DNA of 64,000 nucleotides from Chlorobiota bacterium (GTDB taxonomy: Bacteria; Bacteroidota; Ignavibacteria; OLB7). This document shows positions 27,907 through 37,105 of this stretch, piece after piece (position 1 is the stretch's first letter; each line of letters begins with the position of its first letter). Location: NCBI GenBank assembly GCA_016700335.1, contig CP065014.1, positions 1,959,001-2,023,000 of the forward strand. The letters run 5' to 3'. Made by a program: the position numbers and the translations under genes. The notes beneath the pieces are model-generated. The model worked only from the letters and a program-made list of their open reading frames with translations. It was not told the origin of the DNA and did not search any database.

Positions 27907-29244
27907 TTAATAACCAACTTCTTTTAATCTTGTTCTAATAATTTCAGTTAGTATATTATTAGATGATCCATAATATTGTTTGTCTTGTATAAATAAAATT
28001 CCACCATAACTTGCTGGTTGAGATTGATCAAAATTCTGAGAAGATGCCATAACTGTTAGTTCGCCTTGTTTGTATGGATTATCAATATCCTTTACAACAA
28101 TTGTTAATCCATATTCAATAGGTTTTGATTCTAAGGGTGGTTTATTAAAACCTAAAAATGCAAATGGGATACGAAGTTTTATCGAGTATCCACTATCAGA
28201 ACGCATAGCAATTGCTTTAATTAATTTGGCAGCATTTGATTGAGCTTCATCTAAAGAATTTGAAGTAGATACTTTTACTTTGGTTGTCTGTTCATTATAC
28301 AAATCTCCTAATGAAACATTAAACGAATATATGTTTGTATCAGTTTTCAATCTGAAATCTTTATTCTTTTTTCCTAATTTAAATCTGTTTGACATGGAAT
28401 AACTATCAAACCAAAATTCAATTCTATCTGCCATTGAATCTGGAACTGATGGACCAGACAAAACTATTTCATCATCTTTAACATTTGTACTAAAATATAT
28501 ATATTCATCATCATAAGCTGATCTATTACTAAAAGAACAATCAAACATATTTTTCCAGTTAAAACCACCTTTAATAATATTTTTTGAAGAAACAATTTTA
28601 GATGAAGTTTGGTAACCTGTATTTAAATTTCTTCCTCTTGAATAACATGGTAAAGTTGAGTAATAATTTCTAAATGCAAATTCATTTGTTTCTGGAACTG
28701 AATATTGCTCAGTGCTCTCTAAAGTCTGCATATTCCTATAAGATTCCCTACTTAATGATCCTTGTCTTTCTAATTGAAATAAATCAACTTGCATTAGAAT
28801 TCCACTTCTATATTTGTATCCTTTTACCTCCCAATCTCCGTCTCTGTGTTTTTGAGTTATCCTTACAATATTATCCGAAATTGCTAAGCCTGCTTCTATG
28901 GGTAATCTGAAATATCCAATTGTATCTTGAAAAACTTTTTTCATTTCACCCCCATCATCAATAAAAAAGTAAACATCATTTATTCTTTTATCACCATTTT
29001 CTTTTTTAATACTAATAGCAAAATCAAAAGCAGTATCTCCAGAAAAATCTCCAACATCATATCCCCAAATTTCGTAATCAGTTTTTGGGAGAGATGCTTT
29101 TATATCGGCTATTAGTTCAGGAGCAAAATAATCATCAATTCTTTGAGATAGTTGTTCAAAGGTTAATGGATCTTGAGAATATAAATTTGGACAACAAAAT
29201 AACAGAAGAATAAAACCAATCAAGTAAAATATTTTATATGGCAT
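27907..29244 (-). CDS. Secreted protein with CBM9/DOMON-like C-terminal domain
   Basis: A 445-residue exported protein (signal peptide ends near LYSQ, about residue 24). The N-terminal 150 residues include a segment resembling a putative repeat (YDVGDFSGDTAFDFAISIKK). The C-terminal part has SNRSAYDDEYIYFSTNVKD, PDSMADRIEFWFDSYSMSNR and SYGGILFIQD, matching the CBM9-like/DOMON-type domain that binds sugars or heme-like ligands. The function is unknown. It heads the minus-strand cluster; there is a 217-bp divergent gap to the thiolase gene, where only the thiolase-side promoter looks convincing. Confidence 0.6.
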   Translation of the reverse strand: MPYKIFYLIGFILLLFCCPNLYSQDPLTFEQLSQRIDDYFAPELIADIKASLPKTDYEIWGYDVGDFSGDTAFDFAISIKKENGDKRINDVYFFIDDGGEMKKVFQDTIGYFRLPIEAGLAISDNIVRITQKHRDGDWEVKGYKYRSGILMQVDLFQLERQGSLSRESYRNMQTLESTEQYSVPETNEFAFRNYYSTLPCYSRGRNLNTGYQTSSKIVSSKNIIKGGFNWKNMFDCSFSNRSAYDDEYIYFSTNVKDDEIVLSGPSVPDSMADRIEFWFDSYSMSNRFKLGKKNKDFRLKTDTNIYSFNVSLGDLYNEQTTKVKVSTSNSLDEAQSNAAKLIKAIAMRSDSGYSIKLRIPFAFLGFNKPPLESKPIEYGLTIVVKDIDNPYKQGELTVMASSQNFDQSQPASYGGILFIQDKQYYGSSNNILTEIIRTRLKEVGY

Positions 29245-29397
29245 ATATGAAAAAATCTGATTTAAAAATCGTTAAGAAATTTCTAATAATTAATTAATCA
29301 TAATTTTAGAATTTATTCTTTATAATATTTTTAAAAAGAATTAATTAAAAAAAATTATAGATGACAAAGATATGAATAACATTTTAAAATTTTTATC

Positions 29398-29427
29398 TTG
29401 AAAAACATATCAAAGAAGATATTTTTG
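29398..29427 (+). promoter_or_regulatory. Bacteroidota-type promoter for the thiolase gene
   Basis: TTG at 29398-29400 (CTTG), 19 bp, then TATTTTTG at 29420-29427. This is the TTTG-N19-TAnnTTTG layout of the Bacteroidota primary sigma factor. The start of the gene is about 35 bp past the second box, giving a leader of about 30 nt. It is the best-matching promoter in the window. Confidence 0.55.
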
Positions 29428-29461
29428 TAATTTCTAATTTTCATTTATAATTTAATTAAAT

Positions 29462-30670
29462 ATGCAAGACGCTTTTATTATATCTGCAATGAGAACACCT
29501 GTTGGAAAATATGGTGGAGTATTATCTCAAGTTCGTGCTGATGACTTACTCGGTTTTATTCTCAAATCTGTTGTTGAAAAATCTGGTATTCCTAAAGATA
29601 GAATTGATGATGTAATAATTGGATGTGCAAATCAAGCTGGTGAGGATAATAGGAACGTTGGTAGAATGGGAGTTCTGTTGGCAGGCTTACCTGTAACAAC
29701 CCCTGCAACAACTATTAACAGATTGTGCGGATCTGCTTTAGATGCAATATCAATGGCTTGTAGAACAATTAAATGTGGAGAAGCAGACATTATGATTGCC
29801 GGTGGAGTAGAGGTTATGTCTCGTGCCCCTTATGTGTTTCCTAAGAATGTATCAGGTAAAACTTTATTTGGAAATTTAACTGCATTTGATACTGCCTTAG
29901 GCTGGAGATTCCCAAATAGTAAAATGGAGGCAATGTTTCCTCTAGAACAGATGGGTGAAACAGCTGAGAATGTTGCTGAAAAATGGAATATTTCTAGAGA
30001 GGCTCAAGATGAATTTGCATTGCGATCACATAAACTAGCTTCTTTAGCTTGGGATGAAGGTAAATATAATGATACAGTTGTTAATGTTGAAATTCCTCAA
30101 ATAAAAGGTGAACCATTAATTGTTAAAAAAGATGAAGGACCAAGATTTGATTCAACAATCGAAAAGCTTAGTTTATTGAAACCTGCTTTTAGAAAAGGTG
30201 GTTCAGTTACTGCAGGCAATTCATCTAGCTTAAACGATGGTGCAGGGGCTGTTGTTATTGTAAGTGAAAAGATATTAATAGAGTATAATTTAAAACCACT
30301 TCTACGTTATGTTTCATATGGTGTTGCAGGATTAAATCCTCAAATTATGGGAGTTGGTCCTGTTCATGCAACCCATAATGCACTCAAAAATGCTGGTTTG
30401 ACAATTAATGATATTGGATTGACTGAACTAAATGAAGCTTTTGCTTCTCAAAGTTTGGCTGTAATTCATGATCTGGAACTTGATATAAATAGAGTAAATT
30501 TACTTGGAGGTGCAATATCGATTGGTCACCCACTAGGTATGTCTGGGGCAAGACTCATTTCAACTCTATCATCTCAAATGCCAATTAATAATGTTAGATA
30601 TGGCTTAGCAACAATGTGTGTTGGTGTAGGGCAGGGTATTAGTATGATTGTTGAAAATTGTCAATTATAA
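29462..30670 (+). CDS. Acetyl-CoA acyltransferase (thiolase)
   Basis: A 402-residue thiolase with the full catalytic set: Cys89 in RLCGSALDA, His356 in SIGHPLGMSGA, Cys386 in ATMCVGVGQG, and the NEAFASQ segment. The text GCANQAGEDNRNVGRMG and MSRAPYV resemble the FadA/PcaF (beta-ketoadipyl/3-ketoacyl-CoA) thiolases more than the biosynthetic acetoacetyl type, so a degradative role is a fair guess. It stands alone with a good Bacteroidota-style promoter. No beta-oxidation partner is in the window. Confidence 0.85.
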   Translation: MQDAFIISAMRTPVGKYGGVLSQVRADDLLGFILKSVVEKSGIPKDRIDDVIIGCANQAGEDNRNVGRMGVLLAGLPVTTPATTINRLCGSALDAISMACRTIKCGEADIMIAGGVEVMSRAPYVFPKNVSGKTLFGNLTAFDTALGWRFPNSKMEAMFPLEQMGETAENVAEKWNISREAQDEFALRSHKLASLAWDEGKYNDTVVNVEIPQIKGEPLIVKKDEGPRFDSTIEKLSLLKPAFRKGGSVTAGNSSSLNDGAGAVVIVSEKILIEYNLKPLLRYVSYGVAGLNPQIMGVGPVHATHNALKNAGLTINDIGLTELNEAFASQSLAVIHDLELDINRVNLLGGAISIGHPLGMSGARLISTLSSQMPINNVRYGLATMCVGVGQGISMIVENCQL

Positions 30671-30740
30671 AATTTTGTTTCTCAATTTTTATTTTCTAAA
30701 GTGGTTTACTTTTAATTTAATCTCGATTCAATTATCATTT

Positions 30741-31181
30741 ATGAAATACTTTTTTTGGACAATAATTGTTATAGTTATTTCATCTTGTTCAAGTAATTCA
30801 TGTCCGCCAGTTGGTTATGTTTATTACCAAGATCAATACCATCAAGACTCTACAACAATTACTATTTTGAAAGATACAACTAAAGTATTTTTTGAACAAG
30901 ATAAATTCCGTAACCTAAGCAATAAAGCGGTTGTGTATTATAATGTATCAGAAAATGATACAGTTTTAAAAATTTATTTTATTGGAAAAACTAGTGCTGG
31001 AAGCAGATATTATCGTCCAGAAAAATATATAAGATCTATTGATGATACAGTTGAAATTGGTATAAATCACCAAACTAGTTTATTAAAAACAACATGTACT
31101 TTACCAACAGATTATTATAATGTTGATACTTTACTTATTTATAAACCTTTAAATAAAGTTATTTTATTTAAAGAGAGTTAG
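30741..31181 (+). CDS. Small lipoprotein of unknown function
   Basis: A 146-residue lipoprotein starting at the ATG at 30741 (lipobox VISSC, Cys16); an ATG 93 bp upstream is in frame but would give an unlikely long N-terminus that overlaps the thiolase end. The mature part starts SSNSCPPVGYVYY and is beta-rich. No family is recognised. It lies 70 bp downstream of the thiolase stop and before a strong terminator. Confidence 0.6.
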   Translation: MKYFFWTIIVIVISSCSSNSCPPVGYVYYQDQYHQDSTTITILKDTTKVFFEQDKFRNLSNKAVVYYNVSENDTVLKIYFIGKTSAGSRYYRPEKYIRSIDDTVEIGINHQTSLLKTTCTLPTDYYNVDTLLIYKPLNKVILFKES

Positions 31182-31198
31182 TATTTCATATACATTTA

Positions 31199-31240
31199 AA
31201 AAAAAAGAATGATTCTTAAAATATTGAATCATTCTTTTTT
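31199..31240. terminator. Bidirectional intrinsic terminator
   Basis: Stem GAATGATTC / GAATCATTC (31207-31215 with 31226-31234) with a 10-base loop, a T-run on the right (31235-31240) and an A-run on the left (up to 31206). It can stop transcription in both directions between the small lipoprotein gene and the convergent TonB receptor gene. Confidence 0.85.
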
Positions 31241-31259
31241 AATACATATATTATTTTAC

Positions 31260-33551
31260 TTAAAACTCCAAACTAATACCAATTGATGGTAAAATTCCAA
31301 TTGCATTTGAGCCACTTTCAATAGTTCTTTTTGTTTGATCAAACCTTGGTGAAGAAAAATTCTTTTGATTATAAATATTCTGTATATCTATATATGTAAC
31401 TAAAGTGGAATTTTCAAATTGCCAATTTTTATCTATTCTTATATCTAATGAATGAGATGCTGGCAACCTTAGCGAATTATATTTTGTAACATCCCTATAA
31501 CCATAATTAGGAGCACCATTAATTGTATCTAATGGTGTGTATGGTCTTCCAGAAGCATAACGAAACTTACAACCAAACTCCCAACTATTAGTTCTAAATC
31601 CGGAACTAATATTGAAAATTATTGGTTGAGAATAATCACTTGGATTTTCAATTCCATCAAGAGCAGTAAAGAATGATTGATTTAATGATAAACTAGCTAA
31701 TCCATATAAAGGTAATTCAGATGTGTATTTTTTTTGAATTAAAAATTCTAAGCCAAAAGCACGACCTTTTCCAATACTTGCTAGAGAATCCAAACCATAT
31801 GAAGCAAAGCCATCATCAACTTCATTAAATCCAGCCCCAGTGTTTGCTAGAACTAAATATGGTCTTAATAAACTTGCAGGATAATTGCTATATACTTTGT
31901 AATAACCTTCAATACTAGCTTTTATATCATCATCAAGAAGTTTGTCAACTCCAAGAACAACTTGATCAACTTGAATATCTTTTAATTTTCTATTTTCTAA
32001 ATTTGAAACTAACCAAATGTATGATGGATGTTGAAAATATCTACCTCCTGAGATAGACAAATTTGTAATATTATTTAGTGAATAACTAATTGATGCTCTA
32101 ACAGTAGGATACAATTGGGTTTCTATTCCATTGAAGTAATCACCTCTTAAACCTAAATTTGTTTTTAAATCTCCAAAATTATTTGATAGATTAACATATA
32201 TACCTGCTTTATAAAATGTACTATCTAATTTTGAATTAATATCACCACCAATCTTTTTTAAGTATATCTCAGAGTTAAATAAAATTGTTTTTAAGTTACC
32301 TCCAAATGATATTTCAGTTTTAGGAGATAGTAGAAGATTAAAATCTGATTTCAAACTATATTCATTTTCTACGGAATTATTTATAAAATTTTCAATTCCA
32401 GAGGTATCAGATTGTTTAAATTTAAATCTAACTAAAGTTCTACCAAAAGTTGTAATAACAAATCCATTCTCAAAAAGATTTTTCCAAGTGATTCCTGCAA
32501 CAACTTGATTCTGAGTATTATCAACTAATCTGGCATTGTTTGCTCTCTTCTCAGGTGTCTCATTAAATTGTTTAACATTATCTAAAACACAAATTCCTAA
32601 AGCTGATATTTTGTTGTTTTCATTTAACTCAAACTCAGCCTTTCCAAGAAAATCCCAGTACTCTGGGACAAATGAAAAACCAGCTGCTTTAAAAATAAAA
32701 TCAAGGTAGCTTCTCCTAGTAGAAAACAAATAACTTCCTTTTTCTGTTATTGGTCCTTCAAAGTTTAAACCAAATTGTGTAGCAGCTAATGTTAATTTAC
32801 CACCTTGTTTATCTTCTCTTCCTTTTCTTAAATCTATTTTTAATACACTCGACAATTTATCTCCAAACTTAGCTCCAAAGCCACCAGTTGAGAAATCAGT
32901 TTCTCGAACAAAATCTAAATTGATAAATGATAATGGACCACCACCTGATCCTTGTGACCCAAAATGATTAATGTTTGATGCTTCAATACCATCAATCAAA
33001 TACAAATTTTCAGAAGGACCACCACCTCTTACTAACAAATCATTTCTTCCATTTTGAGCTTGAGCTACACCCGGTAAAACAGATATGGCTCTAACAACAT
33101 CTTCAAAACCTCCAGGTAATCTTCTGATTTCTTCGTATGAAAGTTTATTTTGGCTTACAGTAACATCAGGGTCTCTTCTAAAAGATTTTGCCCTAACAAC
33201 CAATGTATCGAATGAGTTTACTTTTGATATTAACTTAGCTTGAATTTCATATGGTCTTGATGTTTGAACAATAACATCAGAAATTGTTTCAGGTTCATAA
33301 CCTATTGTTGTAATTAAAATTTGATATACTCCAACAGGAATATTTTTAATTGTAAATTTTCCATCAGGTTTTGTAATTGCTCCGAGTTTTGTTCCAACTA
33401 TTTTTACTGTTGCACTAGGAACTGCCTCAAGAGTTGAAAAATTCAATACTTCACCAGTTATAATTCCCTTCTTGATATCATCTTCATTTTGAGAATAAGA
33501 AATATTAGTACAAATTAAAAGTAAGAATAAAGTATATAAGTATTTTTTCAT
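31260..33551 (-). CDS. TonB-dependent outer-membrane receptor with carboxypeptidase-regulatory domain
   Basis: A 763-residue outer-membrane receptor. After a signal peptide (ending near NISYSQ) comes an N-terminal carboxypeptidase-regulatory-like domain (ITGEVLNFSTLEAVPSATV ... GVYQILITTIGYE, about 30-110). A plug follows (IRRLPGGFEDVVRAISVLPGV, ENLYLIDGIEASNINHFG, about 140-230), then a barrel that ends with a Phe-final strand (GISLEF). This resembles SusC/FepA-type receptors of FCB bacteria. The ligand is unknown; there is no SusD next to it. It stands alone, convergent with the small lipoprotein. Confidence 0.85.
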   Translation of the reverse strand: MKKYLYTLFLLLICTNISYSQNEDDIKKGIITGEVLNFSTLEAVPSATVKIVGTKLGAITKPDGKFTIKNIPVGVYQILITTIGYEPETISDVIVQTSRPYEIQAKLISKVNSFDTLVVRAKSFRRDPDVTVSQNKLSYEEIRRLPGGFEDVVRAISVLPGVAQAQNGRNDLLVRGGGPSENLYLIDGIEASNINHFGSQGSGGGPLSFINLDFVRETDFSTGGFGAKFGDKLSSVLKIDLRKGREDKQGGKLTLAATQFGLNFEGPITEKGSYLFSTRRSYLDFIFKAAGFSFVPEYWDFLGKAEFELNENNKISALGICVLDNVKQFNETPEKRANNARLVDNTQNQVVAGITWKNLFENGFVITTFGRTLVRFKFKQSDTSGIENFINNSVENEYSLKSDFNLLLSPKTEISFGGNLKTILFNSEIYLKKIGGDINSKLDSTFYKAGIYVNLSNNFGDLKTNLGLRGDYFNGIETQLYPTVRASISYSLNNITNLSISGGRYFQHPSYIWLVSNLENRKLKDIQVDQVVLGVDKLLDDDIKASIEGYYKVYSNYPASLLRPYLVLANTGAGFNEVDDGFASYGLDSLASIGKGRAFGLEFLIQKKYTSELPLYGLASLSLNQSFFTALDGIENPSDYSQPIIFNISSGFRTNSWEFGCKFRYASGRPYTPLDTINGAPNYGYRDVTKYNSLRLPASHSLDIRIDKNWQFENSTLVTYIDIQNIYNQKNFSSPRFDQTKRTIESGSNAIGILPSIGISLEF

Positions 33552-33877
33552 TAATTGTAAATATTGTGTTTCAATTTTATGTATAACGATTTCCCTTTTA
33601 TTTTTATTGGTTATTAGTTAAATTATAATTTTACTTATTTAGATTATTATATTAAAATAAAAATTGATTTTCATATTACATACTTTTCTTTCATTGCTAT
33701 AATCTTATTTTAAATAAAATTTGTTGTTTCAATTTTTTTATTTAATATATTTGTTTCAATACATTTTAACATTTAAATTAAAAATTCTTATTTTTTATGT
33801 TAATATGCGTAAGTTTTTTTTATAAAAAATGTTGATTTTTTCTTAGAATTTATTATTTTATTCACAATATATTATCC
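33552..33877. other. Very AT-rich divergent intergenic region
   Basis: About 325 bp between the TonB receptor and a divergent lipoprotein gene, nearly all A/T. It contains TTG-N19-TATATTTG (33724-33753, see separate entry). No hairpin of note and no reading frame are seen. Confidence 0.5.
33724..33753 (+). promoter_or_regulatory. Candidate Bacteroidota-type promoter
   Basis: TTG at 33724-33726, 19 bp, then TATATTTG at 33746-33753, giving a leader of about 120 nt to the start at 33878. Same layout as the thiolase promoter. In DNA this AT-rich chance matches are not rare, so moderate confidence only. Confidence 0.42.
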
Positions 33878-35410
33878 TTGAATAAATTATTTATATTAGT
33901 TATTACTCTATTTTCTTTAAATTCTTGTTGCCCTGAGGATGCCTTTATTCCATCATACAATATAGTTTCTAAGGAAGATAAAGCATTTGTTAGATTTATT
34001 CATTCATCTGAAAACTCTGGTGAAGTAAATGTTATTTTCAAAAAAGACTTTTTTGATGCCAAACAAAAATTTCTATCATTTGAAAACTGTAATAATGAAG
34101 CAAAATATTATCCAATTGATACCTCTAATTCAAGTGTTAAAATAGTTGATATAAACAATAAGTTATTAGTTCAATATGATTCGTTGAATTTTTTAAAAGA
34201 TCATTATTATACAATCTTTTTTTATAGTAATGAGAAATTATATAACCTACTTGTCAGTGAAGACAAACCAACTGTGACTCTTGAAAGCAGTAAAACGTTA
34301 CTAAGGTTTGTGAACTTATCAAGTGATCTTCCACCAATTGAAATTCGAGAAGATTCTGATACTGGCAGGGTTTTAGTAAGTAATTTAAAATACGGTGAAT
34401 CATCAGAATTTATTTCTACCAAAGCATACCCACCATTTTCTAGTACCGGCACAGGACTTTTTCTGTTTAATTCCGAAAGTAAAGAATATTTGTATGGTAT
34501 TTTGAAACCTTATATTTACACTTTTGGTGGTTCAATTGCAACTATAATAATTTCTGGGAAAAAAGATGCTTTTGATACAGATTCTATGTTAACTTTTTCT
34601 ATTTTTCAAGACAATACTTTTACAAATGATTTGTTTGGTTCTATTCCTTACAATTTGAAATTTTTTGGAATAAGGTATGTAAATTTTATAAATGATTTTT
34701 CTACAAATGATTTCAGAACTGCATTAGCTTTTTATGATACTGACCGACCATCAAATTTATCAGAAAACGAATATTATAGAAGAGCTTATCCTGGTTTTTT
34801 CTTAGGTAACTTCCCACCTCATGCTCATTTTGTAAACGAAACGTCACAATGGCACAAGTATTTTTTTTACTATCCAGGTTTTAAAACAATTTCAAAATTT
34901 AGAATAGAAGAAGGAACTGGGCATGATAATAATTCTTACTTTTTGAAGCAAAAAGTTATTGTACCTCCACAAGATTATAAATTTCAAACTAATTTAAGAT
35001 ATACAATTGTTTCTTATGGAGAATTTAGTTTAGATACTTCTTTAAATCTGGGTAAGGCTTTAGTTATTCCAGATAAATTACCTAAACCAAGTATAAAATC
35101 AAAATCTACTGTAAGATTTGTAAATTTAGCTTTTGGAGAATATAAAAATAAAAAATTATCTTTGAGGATAAATGGAATTTCTACACCATTTTTAAGTTAT
35201 GGTGAATTTCAAACTGACAGATTTTTAGAAGTAAATCCAAGCGATAAATATGAGGTTATTGATGAAAATAAAAATGTTTTATATAATAAAATACTAAATT
35301 TGCATCTAGGAGAAAATTACACAATATTTTTTGCAAATCAACCTAATAACAAATACTTTGAACTATTAGAATTATCTAATAAAGTAAAAGTTAATATCGA
35401 CAGGAATTAA
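33878..35410 (+). CDS. DUF4397-domain lipoprotein
   Basis: A 510-residue lipoprotein (lipobox SLNSC, Cys17), start at TTG 33878 because it sits right before the signal peptide and no ATG is available. The protein contains repeats of the DUF4397 type, marked by short phrases such as RFIHSSENSGEVNV, RFVNLSSDLPPIEI and RFVNLAFGEYKNKKLSLRING, which are beta-sandwich modules of unknown function. Its stop is 2 bp from the start of asd, so the two are probably co-transcribed, although no functional link is evident. Confidence 0.68.
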   Translation: MNKLFILVITLFSLNSCCPEDAFIPSYNIVSKEDKAFVRFIHSSENSGEVNVIFKKDFFDAKQKFLSFENCNNEAKYYPIDTSNSSVKIVDINNKLLVQYDSLNFLKDHYYTIFFYSNEKLYNLLVSEDKPTVTLESSKTLLRFVNLSSDLPPIEIREDSDTGRVLVSNLKYGESSEFISTKAYPPFSSTGTGLFLFNSESKEYLYGILKPYIYTFGGSIATIIISGKKDAFDTDSMLTFSIFQDNTFTNDLFGSIPYNLKFFGIRYVNFINDFSTNDFRTALAFYDTDRPSNLSENEYYRRAYPGFFLGNFPPHAHFVNETSQWHKYFFYYPGFKTISKFRIEEGTGHDNNSYFLKQKVIVPPQDYKFQTNLRYTIVSYGEFSLDTSLNLGKALVIPDKLPKPSIKSKSTVRFVNLAFGEYKNKKLSLRINGISTPFLSYGEFQTDRFLEVNPSDKYEVIDENKNVLYNKILNLHLGENYTIFFANQPNNKYFELLELSNKVKVNIDRN

Positions 35411-35412
35411 AT

Positions 35413-36399
35413 ATGCATATAGCTATAGTAGGGGCTACTGGACTTGTAGGTAGAATGATGTTAAAAGTTTTACAGGAACGTAATTTTCCAATTACTAAAT
35501 TAACATTGCTCGCCTCAAATAATTCAAAAGGCAAATCAATTACTTTTAAGAATAAAAAGATTGTAATTCAAGAACTAAATGAAACTTCTTTTGAAAATAA
35601 AGAAATTGATATTGCTTTATTTTCAGCAGGAGGAGCAGCAAGTTTAAAATTTGCACCTTTAGCTGCAATTGCTGGTACATTAGTAATTGATAATTCTAGT
35701 GCATGGAGAATGGATAAAAATACTCCTCTAGTAGTACCTGAAGTAAATCCTAAAGAAGCTTTTAAGCATAAAGGAATAATAGCAAATCCTAATTGTTCAA
35801 CAATTCAATTAGTTGTTACACTAAAACCTCTTGAAGATAAATTTGGCTTAAAAAGAGTTGTAATTTCAACCTATCAATCAATTTCTGGAGCTGGTAAAGC
35901 AGGAATAGATCAATTGATGAGTGAACTTAAAGGTATTACTCCAACTAACCCAATATTTTCTAGACAAGCTGCATTTAATACACTTTTTCATTCATTTAAA
36001 GATAATTCTGGTTATACTGAAGAGGAGAATAAGATTATGAATGAGACTCGAAAAATTATGAATTTAAACAAATTAAAGATTACTGCAACTTGTGTTAGAA
36101 TTCCAACTACATCAGCTCATGGAGAAAGTGTAAATGTTGAGTTAGTAAATAAAACATCAGAAAAATCAGTTAGAAAAACTTTAGCTAAAGGGAAAGGAAT
36201 AATTGTAAAAGATAATATACTCCAGGATTTATATCCAACTGTATTAGACTCAGAAGGTTCTGACGAAACATTTATTGGAAGAATTAGAAAGGATTTATCA
36301 AATAAAAATACTTTTAATTTATGGATTGTTTCTGATAATCTAAGAAAAGGTGCTGCTACAAATGCAGTTCAAATAGCTGAACTTTTTGTTAAAAAGTAG
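35413..36399 (+). CDS. asd: Aspartate-semialdehyde dehydrogenase
   Basis: A 328-residue enzyme of the lysine/threonine/methionine/DAP pathway. NADP-binding GATGLVGRMM is at 7-16; the catalytic Cys128 is in NPNCSTIQL; and ATCVRIPTTSAHGESVN carries the conserved active-site His near the C-terminal half. The length is usual. It follows the DUF4397 lipoprotein by 2 bp, and a strong hairpin follows. Confidence 0.92.
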   Translation: MHIAIVGATGLVGRMMLKVLQERNFPITKLTLLASNNSKGKSITFKNKKIVIQELNETSFENKEIDIALFSAGGAASLKFAPLAAIAGTLVIDNSSAWRMDKNTPLVVPEVNPKEAFKHKGIIANPNCSTIQLVVTLKPLEDKFGLKRVVISTYQSISGAGKAGIDQLMSELKGITPTNPIFSRQAAFNTLFHSFKDNSGYTEEENKIMNETRKIMNLNKLKITATCVRIPTTSAHGESVNVELVNKTSEKSVRKTLAKGKGIIVKDNILQDLYPTVLDSEGSDETFIGRIRKDLSNKNTFNLWIVSDNLRKGAATNAVQIAELFVKK

Positions 36400-36419
36400 T
36401 TATTTTTTTGATAATAATA

Positions 36420-36449
36420 ATGCCGAATTGAAAATATTCAATTCGGCAT
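36420..36449. terminator. Long hairpin between convergent genes
   Basis: A 13-bp stem ATGCCGAATTGAA / TTCAATTCGGCAT (36420-36432 with 36437-36449) with a 4-base loop. The T-run after it is broken (ATTAATTCTTT), so it may act partly by stem stability. It separates asd from rplQ and could serve both. Confidence 0.65.
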
Positions 36450-36475
36450 ATTAATTCTTTAATTTAAAATAAAAA

Positions 36476-37036
36476 TTAGCTATTTGTCTCCTCGTTAGTT
36501 AAATTTTTACTAGATTCTGTATTAGGATTTGAATTATCTTCAGTTTTTACTTCTTTTGTAGTAGCTACTTTTTTACTTCTTGCAACTCTTTCAGCACGTG
36601 AAATGGTCGATTTAGATTTATTACTTGCTGATTTCTCATCACGATCTGAATTGTAGTCAACTAACTCAATTATTGCAATTCTTGCGGCATCTCCTAATCT
36701 TGTTCCTAATTTAATTACTCTGGTATAACCTCCGTTACGGTTTGCTACTTTTGGAGCTATATCATTCATTAATGTTTTAACAACTTCTGGATCATTTACA
36801 TCCCTAGCAATCATTCTTCTAGCATGAGTATCTTTAGGTCCACCATTTAATTCAGATAAATAAGCAAGCTTTGCTCTAGTAATAATTGCTTCAGCAAACA
36901 TTCTAGTTTCTTTAGCTTTTGCTTCAGTGGTTTTAATTTTTTTATGTTTAAGAAGAGAAGTCGCTAAAGTACGTAACAATGCACTTCTATGACTTGCTGT
37001 TCTTCCTAATTTTCTACCTGAGTAGCGATGTCTCAT
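36476..37036 (-). CDS. rplQ: Ribosomal protein L17 with a C-terminal extension
   Basis: A large-subunit protein at the peptide exit tunnel rim. The core (MRHRYSGRKLGRTASHRSAL ... RVIKLGTRLGDAARIAIIELV) ends at about residue 120, the usual length. The remaining ~65 residues form a charged, low-complexity tail (SASNKSKS, KTEDNSNPNTESSKN). Such tails occur in some Bacteroidota L17s. It is the last gene of the S10-spc-alpha supercluster. Confidence 0.94.
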   Translation of the reverse strand: MRHRYSGRKLGRTASHRSALLRTLATSLLKHKKIKTTEAKAKETRMFAEAIITRAKLAYLSELNGGPKDTHARRMIARDVNDPEVVKTLMNDIAPKVANRNGGYTRVIKLGTRLGDAARIAIIELVDYNSDRDEKSASNKSKSTISRAERVARSKKVATTKEVKTEDNSNPNTESSKNLTNEETNS

Positions 37037-37105
37037 TATATTTATTAAAAATAATTTGCTGTGAAAATATAAAAACCTATTCTTGACTATTAAAACAATT
37101 AACTT

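Noticed and set aside
30648..30740. Longer N-terminus for the small lipoprotein at 30741
   Set aside because: The upstream part overlaps the thiolase gene and would put a second hydrophobic stretch before the lipobox, which is not how lipoprotein signals look.
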